A stretch of DNA of 64,000 nt from Coriaria nepalensis. Taxonomy: Eukaryota > Streptophyta > Magnoliopsida > Cucurbitales > Coriariaceae. Below the pieces are notes generated by a model that worked only from the letters and a program-made list of their open reading frames with translations, had not been told where the DNA came from and ran no database searches. Position 1 is the stretch's first letter. Each line of letters begins with the position of its first letter. Both the position numbers and the translations under genes were made by a program. The DNA lies in contig CP114481.1 in NCBI GenBank assembly GCA_027186245.1, positions 5,006,501-5,070,500 of the forward strand, in the 5' to 3' direction. Below, piece after piece: positions 49,141 through 59,800 of the stretch.

Positions 49141-49980
49141 GGGGAGGGAATAATAATGAGATTTTTAACAGGAAACTATCTCCTTCGCTTCCACCGAGTT
49201 AGACTCGAAACTAACTGCATCCCAAAAACGATTCTCACCCGCCCGAGTTGAGTTCCATTTTTTTCCCTCTCTTTTTTAATATATATATCATCTAACATGA
49301 TATATTTCAAAATTTTATTTAAATTTATAGAACTCTAATCGGGTGTCTTTAGATTAGATATTTAAGAAAATAAATGAAATTAATTTAAATTAATTAAAGG
49401 AATATTCAGAAAAAAATAATTTTACTTTTAAAAATTTTTAAATTAGATAAAATCATATTAAATCGGATCAATAATTAAGAATCGATATATTAAAAAAATT
49501 AAAAATTTATCATAATTTTTATAGGAGCTTTTAATATTCATTTTTAAATTAAAATTTAATTATTTATTATTATTATAAAATATTTTTTAAATTCATAAGA
49601 AATAATTTATATAAAGTTTTCGAATTAATAATAATTTTTCTAATTTATATCGGAGTCAATGAAAACAAGATAACCAAATTAAAATAAAGTGGGTTAGGAC
49701 TCGGATACCACGAGTCGACTCAGAGAATTATAGGAAAGCTTTACAATGTGCATACATGAAAATGGCGGGAACATTTTCATTGCGATGGAATTACCCGCCA
49801 AAACCTTCCGATTTTAGTCTTAGCCAAAAAAGTCGTTTTAACGTTTGAGTTTATTATCATTATATTTATTATTACTATATAGTTATTAACAAATGTCATT
49901 TGGTGATATCATTCCATTTATTTCCCCTAAATCATGCCCTTAATTAGTCACTCGCATTACATATAGATGATGATCTCGTT
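49141..49980. other. PTM upstream region and AT-rich spacer
   Basis: The upstream flank of PTM has a G-run at about 49138-49145. AT-rich sequence follows without frames of note. Nothing else is recognised. Confidence 0.4.
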
Positions 49981-50084
49981 AATTTTTCTATCAATGTATC
50001 TAAAACGTCTCTTGAGAAACTCATGGTTATTCTAAACTGATATGTAAAGTTACTTTACTAGGAAAAACATAACTGCTAATGTCA

Positions 50085-50480
50085 CCGAGTTCAAGTTCAA
50101 AGCTTTTTCCATAACCTACCTAGGTCGTCCTTTATACATTGGAACAACAAAATCTTCTCTTCTCTTTTCAATAATGTGGCAAATAGGGTTTTGTCTAGGG
50201 TAGAAGCGCTTGGAAACACGGTCTATTATTGATATTGATCAAACATGTCCTACAAAGTTTACCTATGCAATATGATAGCTTGTCCAAAACCTCCTAAAAA
50301 CCATTTTCATGAGGATTAAAAGAAGTTTTGTTGCAATGTTCTTTTAGGGTAGAGTAGATAGGGTTTAGACACATAATTGCTGCAAAATGGGACAAGTTGT
50401 GTCTTCCAATTGAAGAGGAGGGAAGAGAGGTTCTACGTTCAAAGGACTTAGAAGAGGTCTCAAATGATTGGGTTTAAAGG
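50085..50480 (+). mobile_element. LINE (L1-type) reverse transcriptase C-terminal remnant
   Basis: Translated in shifting frames, this gives a series of short blocks in the order expected for the C-terminal part of plant L1 reverse transcriptase: FKAFSITYLGRPLYIG (about 50098), a NRVLSRVEALG-like block (about 50180), CPKPPKNHF (about 50283) and a DKLCLPIEEE-like block (about 50390). Every block is separated by frameshifts or stops. No endonuclease, 5' end or poly(A) tail was found. Confidence 0.5.
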
Positions 50481-51119
50481 ACTAAAATAGATTAATTGCA
50501 TTCTAAATAAAATCTATTAATATAGTGAATACTAATTAATTAATAATTTATTAAATTATTGATTAATTCATAATTAATTTATCATGATATTTCTAATTTA
50601 TTAAGCTCATTTAGAAGCTAATAATTATTTAAATTAACCTTGGTGAGGCTGAGTTCACATACATACGCATTTTAGGCAAGAAAGAAGAGTATATATTATT
50701 TCATGTTTTTAGAATTAAAAACGTATTAAAAATCTATTTTTGATAAATCAGTCATAATTTTGTAGAGAAATCCAAATGTAATGATTTTGGTGTGTAAGGA
50801 AAGTTAAGAGATAAGTCTACAACTCTTGTATTGATAACTTATCCCCAAGGTATCATTATGGTGGACGATACTCTAGGAAACGTAGGTGATGAACTCAATG
50901 AAAGTTGGCATCAATTTCAAGAAGAGAAAAATTACTGATATATTTTAAAAATATATTATAGTTGAATTATAAGTATTATATATTATGAAATTATTAATGT
51001 ATTTATTATATAAGATCTATATGACTTTTAAGTATTATTTTATAAATTTAACAAATTATTTATTTAATAGATGATATCCATAAATGAAAAAAGGTTAAAA
51101 ATATTATTTAAGTAATATT

Positions 51120-51830
51120 ATTAATTTATTGAAATTTTATTGTGTATAATTCAATTAGGGCTCCATCAATAATTCAATTGGTTTTAGATAAGGGTAGGCA
51201 TATTTTCTTGGACTTTTCTAAACAATGTTTAAAGTATAAATGAGTTAAAGGCCCAAAGTCTAAAAAAATGTTTTATAAATACAACTAAATACATCATATA
51301 TTAGAAAAGAGAAAGTTTTCAAAATATTTATAAATGATTGCGAATCACAAGTATTTGTAATAATAAATAAATATTATAGTCTGATCAGGACTCGCACTCA
51401 TACACACGTGCACGCAAGTGGTGTAGGAGTGAGGCGCTTTTGGTACGCGCGGTGGTTGACCGCTTTAATTTTACTATATTAATTAAATGGTTAACAGTTA
51501 AAACGGTTAGTTATTGTTGAAATTTGAATTTTGGGAATTCAAATATATTACCATTAAACTGTTTTTCTAAGGTGTGTGATAGTTCATGAAATAGTATATT
51601 ATTTCGCGAACAGGTGCTAATTTCACCTATAAATATGAGCAATTTGAAGAGAAGAAAAATAGTTTTTCTTTTACCTAGTTTTCTCAGTGTCAGAAACTAT
51701 ACATATACCTATATTCCATAACAAAGTTTCACTGTTACTTGTGAGACTTTATAAAGGTTTGTTATATTCTGAAAATTATTTTCACAGTAACCTAAAGTAA
51801 TCTATGAAGATGAAAATATCATTTTTTTTG
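51120..51830 (+). mobile_element. Possible LTR-derived fragment
   Basis: A GC-richer block with CACGTGCACGCAAGTG and a GGTACGCGCGGTGGTTGACCG region (51405-51462) precedes a TATA-like CCTATAAATATGAG at about 51627, then a pyrimidine-rich leader (51660-51700). This order resembles U3-R of a copia LTR. No partner LTR, termini or target-site duplication was found. Confidence 0.3.
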
Positions 51831-52839
51831 AAAACTTATTCATTACGTATTTTAAATCTCGATTACCAAAACACTACCAACAATTATTCCCATTAAGACT
51901 AATATAGGGTACTACCAATCCCAATCCCAACTTTGTGGTAGCAGTACCAAGAAGATCAAGATGACGAGAATGAAAAAGAAAAGATGTGCATCGAAAAAAA
52001 AAAAGAAAAGAAAAAAAAATTAAGAAAAGAAGTGCAAATGAAAGGAAAAGAAAGAGAAGGAGAAAAAAATGGTGTCGGTGTTAGGTAATAGAGTGTGTGT
52101 TCCTCATTCTCCTTCTCCTCCTCTTTCTCCTTCTCCCTTCTTTTATATATTATTTGGAACCGGAACGAGAATTAAAATTAGCCTCGATCATTGGAATTAA
52201 TATTAATATCAATATGTTATTTGATACTAAAAATTGATATAGTATTGAGTTTGAAATTAAAACTTCTAATTAGGGTTGAGATTTACTCCTTCATAATTAA
52301 TTAGATATAAACACTTTATGATAATGACGTTTTGTAGACTATTTTGGGATAGAATTGGAAAATTCATATATTATATATATATACGTTTTAATTTCGTCAT
52401 TTTTATGGATGGAAACAGATATGTAATTTCTATGTGAAAGAATACCTCGTGTATCCTTTTTTTTTTTTTTACTTTATTGGTGAAGGAAAAAAAACTATGT
52501 ATCAATTGAAGCATATGTCCAATGTATCATAATTAGAAGTAATTAATTAAATGGAAATTAATTTAATTTAATTTATTTCCAACTTTTATATTGTAACTTT
52601 TCAAAGCCAAATTACGAGACAAATTTAGTTTATAGTATCTTCGCTGTAAAAGTAATCATTATTTTAACGGACGAGATTGAAAGTCGCAACGTGACATCCA
52701 TGCAAGAAAGTTATGTCATGCATTTTGGCCAAAAAAAAAAAAAAATCTCATATCCGTTTTATGACCGACCATGCACACTATATGCATATAAAAAATTTTC
52801 ATTATTAAAATATACTTTCAATGTGTCAAAATATTGAAG

Positions 52840-53290
52840 TCTAATACTTTATAAATATTTAATTTCAATAATTAATGTATAAAATCACTTTACTAAAAAT
52901 AAATAGTTCCAAAATTAATTTTAAAGTAATTAATAGAGCATCCACGCCCGATTCTTCATAAAGTTCTATAATTAATAAGCGTGATTAATTATAATTTAAT
53001 ATATTATAACTATTATAATCATTAAAAAATAAATTTATATATAATATATAATCACGTGAAATATTAAATCTCATCATAATTATGAATCTATAAATATCAT
53101 TCATTATATAAGAGTGATATTTATGATTGTAATAAAATTTAATATATTAAAATATTGAAGTATAAATGATGCACATAGTAAATATAAGTATTTAATTTCA
53201 TTAATCGATCCATAAAACTAAATAGTTCCAAGATTAATTTTAAAATAATTAGCCGAGCATTCATGTCCGATTCTTAATAAAGTCCTTCAA
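52840..53290. repeat. Direct repeat of about 130 bp, two copies
   Basis: About 52840-52970 and 53155-53290 share TATTTAATTTCA, AAATAGTTCCAA, ATTAATTTTAAA, TAATTA and GAGCATxCAxGxCCGATTCTT blocks in the same order. The spacer is AT-rich. No coding capacity. Confidence 0.6.
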
Positions 53291-53665
53291 TTTGAGCTTG
53301 ATTTTGTTATATGCTAATATGATATATATTTGTATTTTAACTAATAATTTTTTAAATAACTTTACATTTTTATAGCTAATAATATTTAATTTGTTACTGT
53401 GATTTTTTTTAAATTGAGGAATTACTAAATTTTTTTGTGAAAAATAGTTTATTGGATGTGCCTTATTTTTTGATAAATTTATTTGAATTCTTTAAAATAT
53501 AATTAATATGTGATTTTAAATAATTGTGAATGCTTTATTAAAAATATAATATTGTGATATGTGACATATATAACAGTTACATACAATTGTATATTATATA
53601 TTTTTCTTTTTTAAAGATAAAAGGATGTTAAGTTATAAAACAGACAAACTTTGGCCACAAAATTA

Positions 53666-53670
<5 letters not shown>

Positions 53671-53694
<24 letters not shown>
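53671..53694. repeat. A-run of about 24
   Basis: A long A homopolymer sits about 85 bp before the AHL TATA-like box, in the promoter region. Confidence 0.8.
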
Positions 53695-53696
<2 letters not shown>

Positions 53697-53843
53697 AAAA
53701 AATTAGAAATGGAAAGTAGGAATACGTTACGAATCATGTATAAAGTGGAAAAATTATAAATACGTAGGCACACTCTTCATTTTCCTAGCTATAAGCCTCC
53801 TCTTTCATTGATCAATGCCTCTCTCTTTCTCGAATCAATCAGC
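53695..53843 (+). promoter_or_regulatory. AHL core promoter, leader and overlapping uORF
   Basis: A TATA-like ATTATAAATACG lies at about 53753-53764. The leader contains one upstream ATG at 53815, opening a frame of 11 codons that stops with TGA at 53848-53850. It therefore overlaps the main ATG at 53844 (GCATGGTGA) in a different phase. Confidence 0.5.
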
Positions 53844-56800
53844 ATGGTGATCTCTGACACAGAAACCAAAATTGTATCAGGCCCGATCAGAGTTTCCGGA
53901 AAGGATGAGGCGGCAGTAACAGCTGGCTCTCTCATCGTGCAGGTTATAGCGAAAGGCTCGGACAATAATGATGAGGATGATGACTACAATGAAGTGGAGG
54001 AACCTGCGGAAGTGATCAACATGATGCTATCCGTGAAGAGGAGAAGGGAAAGGCCGAGGAAGAACTTGGGACAAGAACTCGAAGTGGAAGCAGTCGGGTT
54101 CGTTGGTAAATCTCCGTTTCACGCTTACGTGAAACGCGGTAGAGGCCGGCCAAGAGGTACCAGTAAATTGCAACTTCTGGGCTCACAGCTAGGTGAGTAA
54201 TTAATTACGACTTAATATTCTATTTATTAAAAATATTATATATTATATTTGAAATAAAATATTTAAAAAATTAATATATATATCAAATAAGTTAACTTTT
54301 TTCATTAGAAATTGATCTTGAGACAAAAACTTAAATTTCTATATAGTATCGAGTTAGATCAAATACGTAATTGAAATAATTGACACACGTGCTCCGTATC
54401 ACCTAATATAAAAAATATCAATGTATAAACTAAAAAATAACATCATATACATGAGAGAGTGTATTGAGAATATTATATCTCATATTTAAAATAAAATATT
54501 CGGGAGACTAATATATAAGAAATATATATAAATTTTTTTTATTATCAATTGATTTTGAGATGAAAACTCTAATTTCTATACTCTTATCATTATTAATAAT
54601 TATGGATTTATTTTAGTGAACAAACTCTGTGGAATGAATTTCCTAAGGGCCCAAAAGTCCCTTAGATCGGGTATCGGTATTAAGTTTTGATATCGGTCAA
54701 TTATAAAATCGATCATATTTTCAAATATTGGCCTATATCGATCATAGATAAGTTTTATGAACATTTTTGTTAAATATTTTTTTATCCGTAAGATTAGTCC
54801 TAATTTAATGGTCAATATATTATTGAATATTAGTATTCAATAGTTTATTGAATAATTTTAATATGAAATAATTACAATTCAATATTAACCATTAAATTAA
54901 CTTTAATCTAAGGGACTAAAAAGTGTATAAAATAATATATAAAAAAGTGTGTCCATAGAACTTATTCTATATATATATTATTCTTTTTTATTTTTTATTT
55001 ACTTAAAACCTTCGGAGGAAAATAAAAAAAATTATGTCACGCGATATAATAATGAGGTATTATCGTATAAGACATTCTATTACCACATCACATATTAAAC
55101 TTTATTATAAATATGGATGTTAGTTTCATATATAATATCATATATTAAATAAGAGTAATATTTATAATTATGATAATATTTAATTTATTATATAATTGTA
55201 GACTATATACATATAAGAAAAATTTGATTATCAAAACTAGCACCAAACCTCCTAATTAAGATGCAAAATAGGAGTTAATACCAGCAAGTCTTTTTTGTAT
55301 TCTCAGGTGCGTTTGGTATGGACACAGCCGGTGGGAATTTTACCCCTCATATTTTGGAGTTGCAACCAGGAGAGGTAACACCAGTATACACATATATGTA
55401 TATATTTGTTTGAACAGCTTGAAGGCATGCATGCAAGAGAGCTGACTAAAATTGATTTGGTTGGGCACGTAATGTTTTGAAGGATATTGCTAGGAGGATT
55501 GTAATATTTGCTCGGGGGTGTACTCGAGCAGTTTGCATACTCTCTGCAAACGGTCTCGTCTCCTCCTTCATCATCCGCCGCCCTTGTTCATCTGCTAGTA
55601 TTCTGAAATTTGAGGTTTTGTGTTTATCATCATCATAAATTACTGTTATTATTATTATTATTATTTATTAGAATTTTTATTATTATTTTTTTATTTTTAT
55701 ATCAATATTTTTCTCAAAAACACAAATTTATTATGATTTAATTTAATAGTTCATTTATTAGTTTTTGTTTTCTTCTCTCATGGTTAAAAATAAGTTTGAA
55801 ATTATAATTCCCAATTACCCATCCTTCATACAGGGAAGCTTGTCATCCCTTGCCTCCCTCCTAGTAACATTATGGTAAATTGACTTTTTTTGATTTGATA
55901 TAGTTTGATTTATTCAGAATCTCCTCAATGTCATCTCTAGTGGATATTTTAATTTTTCTAGCCTACTGATATGGTATTTTTACATGACGTTTCATACTGA
56001 CGTACGTAGTATTTACCACATCAAATTTATTATAAAACTGCCAGCAAAAATTCCTTGACCTTCCATGACGGGAAGATCTACAGACATGGCGGCCACGGCC
56101 CCTATGGAATCGTCAAAGCTCACGTTCATGCTTCCCCACAGCCCCCCGCTTCCTCCATCAATCCCATATTCTTCTTCTTCTTCAACCCCCCTTAATTGAA
56201 AACTCTCGTTCTTCTTATCCGCAGCATGGATCTTTCCTTGGAACTCGCGAATTTGATTTTCGTGAGGCAAAGATTGGATAGAATTAAAACTAACATTAGT
56301 ATTAGTATTATTGTCATAAGATGTTGGTGCTGATTCATGAGATCTTGCGTTGGATGCAATTTTAGGATGGTTTTCAACTAATTGGATCATGTGGGTATTA
56401 TGGGCAGAAGGAGTAGGGGATGGGTGAGAATATATTATGGGCACAATATAAAGAGTAATTTATGTATATTGTGCTACTCATATGATAAAGTACAATAACC
56501 TCTTGAATATATAAAAGTTTAGGTTAGGGTTATAGAAGCTTAAGAAATGAAATTATAAATATATCATTTCATCCTCCCTCAAGCGAAAACGGGGATGTCA
56601 CGTTGAGCTTGGATCGAAAAAATTGAAATCTCGGACGTGACATATTTTTAGTAAGTGCGTCGGTGACTTGATTAGCATAACCCAGTATTGGATTTTCGAT
56701 CATCCGGGCAATCGCATAATCATCATCGTAAAAGGCTTCCAGAGTATGAGAGGGAGACTTAGTAATGTGAAGATCGTAGGAAGCCATACCTTTTAAATAG

Positions 56801-59800
56801 CAAAGAATTTTCTTAACAACTGTCCAATGCACATTAGTAGGGGAATAGCGAAATTGTGCCACTTTGTGAACGGAAAATTAGATGTCAGGGCGTGTCAAAG
56901 TGGCATGTTGTAGAGCACCTACAATGTTGTGATAGAGAGATGGATCGGGCATAGGACCACTGGATGAGGTGGATAACTGCTGACCAGTAATGGTGGGAGT
57001 GGGCAGTGGTTTCGCTTTAGATAAACCGATGCGTTTGCGAAGGGCGGAAATATATATGATTTTAGTCAAAAGAAGGCCGCAGGCTGTAGTCATCACCTCT
57101 ATTCCAAGGAAAAACTATAAACAACCAAATCTGTAAGGAAAAATGTGATTTTAAAATCAGTGATTAGATTCGTAACAGCAACGAGATTGCTCCCTGTGAG
57201 CAGAATATCATCAACATAAATTAGAATATAGAAAATATCTGCACCTTGCTTATGAATGAATAAGAGGAGTCAAATCGAGAGCTAAGAAAACTAAGTTCAA
57301 GCAATCTATGTGTCAGGCGATGAAACCATGCTCTCGGGGCTTGTTTCAAGCCATAGAGAACCTTTTGGAGATGACATACCCGAGCCGAAAAATGTTGATC
57401 AGTAAAACCATAAGGTTGAAACATATATACCTCTTCCTCTAAGGTATTGGGGAGAAATGTGTTATCAACATCAATTTTTTGGAGTAGTCGGGGCCTCAGA
57501 TTGATGATAACCTTTGGTGACTAATTGGGCTTTGAAGTGAAGAACGGAGCCATTTGGGTGACGCTTGATACGGTACACCCATTTACAGCCCATAAGGTTG
57601 GCGTGAGGTAGCAGATCGGCAAGGACCCATATCACATTTGAGTGAATAGTGCGAAGCTCATCGGCCATAACATGTCGCCATACCGAATAACGGTTCACAA
57701 TGATAAAGGTTGTAGGTTCGAAGTCGGGAGTAGAGGTGATGGAAGAGAAGGTGAAGTGATTCGGGTAGGATTTGGGGCAGAGATAATGAGATTGTGCTTG
57801 GGTTATCATGGGATGTTAACAAGAGGTAGGAGGAGGGGTTGTGAAGGCGTGGGATTTGAAGGGGGTATGTGTGAGGTGTTAGGCAAAAATGGGTGAGGGA
57901 GGGGGTTGATGATGGGTTAGGCGTGTGATGAGGGAGAAGGGCAGATGAGGTAGAAATTAGGTTAGATGGGGTGAGGGATGGGGTAAGGGAATGTGGGCTG
58001 TGGGTAGATGGGTTTTGGACCATGAGAGAGGTAACGGATTGAAGGGTGAAAAGAGAAAGAGATGGGTTGAAGTAAAATGGGCCAAAGGGAATGGGAAGGT
58101 GGGCTAGAATAGAGGGGGGTATGGGGCCAGAATTGGATGCGGCAGAGGAAAGAGACATTGGGAAGGATGTTTCATTAAACCGAACATGACGAGATATATA
58201 GATTTTAAAGGTGAGTGGGTCAAGACATTTGAAGTCTTTGTGATTGGGGGAGTAGCCAATCAAAACACAAGGAATAGACTTGGGACTGAGCTTATCAAGA
58301 CGAGTGGAGCCTAAGAAAGGAAAGCATTTGCACCCAAAAATACGAAGAATAGAGTAGTAGGGTGTTTGACAAAAAAAGATTTCAAACGAAGACTTATGGG
58401 AGAGAAGGGGAGAGGGAAGTTTATTTATGATGTAGGAGGCAGTAGAAAAGGCATCAAACCAAAGTGATTTTGGGGCATTAGAAGGGAGGAGAAGAGATAT
58501 AGCAATTTCAGAGAGGTGACGATTTTTTCTTTCTGCAACACCATTTTGTTAGGAGGTGTGAGGGTAAGAGATATGATAGGTGATACCAGAGGATACAAGA
58601 AATGATTGAAATGAGCCTTTTGTAAGTTCAAGAGCACAATCACACTGAAAGACCGTGATTCAGGTGGAGAAATAGTTTTCAATATGTGATTTGAAGTGTT
58701 GGAAGGAAGAGAGAGCAACCGATTTGTTTTTAAGGGGATAAAGCCAAGTGAAACGACTTTGATCATCAATCAATGTAGTAAAGTATCTAAAACTAGAGTG
58801 AGAAATAATCGAGGAAGAACTTCAAATGTCACATTGAATTAAAAATAAAGGAACAGTATTACGAGTTGAATGAAGAGAGAAAGGAAGATGAGAACTCTTT
58901 GCTTGGTGATAATTATCACATAGTTTGTTTACAAAAGTAAAATTAGAAAATAAATACGGGACGGTAGACCAAATTTGACCAGAAACGATGGAGGAGGGAT
59001 GACCTAGATGATGATGCCAAAGAGAAGCGGAAACACGAGACGAGACGAGACAAGAGATTTCAAAAGATGGAAGAGATTGCTTAGAGCTGGACCACAGAAG
59101 AGAGGAACCTTAGACTTGAGATCCTTCACAATAAAATGCGAAGGTGAGAACTCAACAAGACATGAATTATCTTTAGTAAGCTGACTAATAGAAAGTAAAT
59201 TTTGGGTAAGACTGGAAACAAGGAGAACATTATTAAGAAAAAGGGGTCGGGAAGAGGTTTTTAAAGTAGTGAAACCAACATGGGTAATATGAAGAGAATT
59301 ACCGTTTTCGACGACGACGTTATCTGATCTAGTATAAGGGTGAGAGGACTGAAGAACATTTGAGTCCGACGTCATATGCGAGGTGGCTTCGCTATCAGGC
59401 AGCCGATTGGAGATAAGAGATGGAGAAAAATATGAGTAGTTGGGCCCTTGACAGTTGGAGTGGGCTTGTTGATGGGAGAGAGACAGGTTGGGCCCAGATT
59501 GTGAAGAAAAGCCCAAGTGAGAGGGTTGGCCCCAAAATTAAAGGCTGAAGATGAGGCGGGTTGAGGAAAGAACCCGGCTAGCCCATGTAACCCATACCAG
59601 AACTGGTAGAAGACTGGAGAACCCCACCTTGTTGACCAGCATGAAAATGAGAGAAAGGGGCTGGGTGTTGCGAAGGTGGGAGGCCATGGGAAAGCTGCTG
59701 CGTGAAGTGCGCGGCTAGAGGATACAACGTTGAGTTGGGTGGCGGCGAAAACAGAGAAGCATCACCATTGTTTTTGGAAGGAGAGTAGTGGCAGCAAGCA

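Noticed and set aside
53815..53843. Alternative AHL start upstream of 53844
   Set aside because: The frame extends upstream only with a non-ATG codon, and the ATG at 53815 is in another phase with a stop after 11 codons.
57642..57896. 84-codon Gly/Arg-rich open frame on the plus strand
   Set aside because: It is the complement of the Ser/Pro-rich connector in the copia polyprotein on the minus strand.
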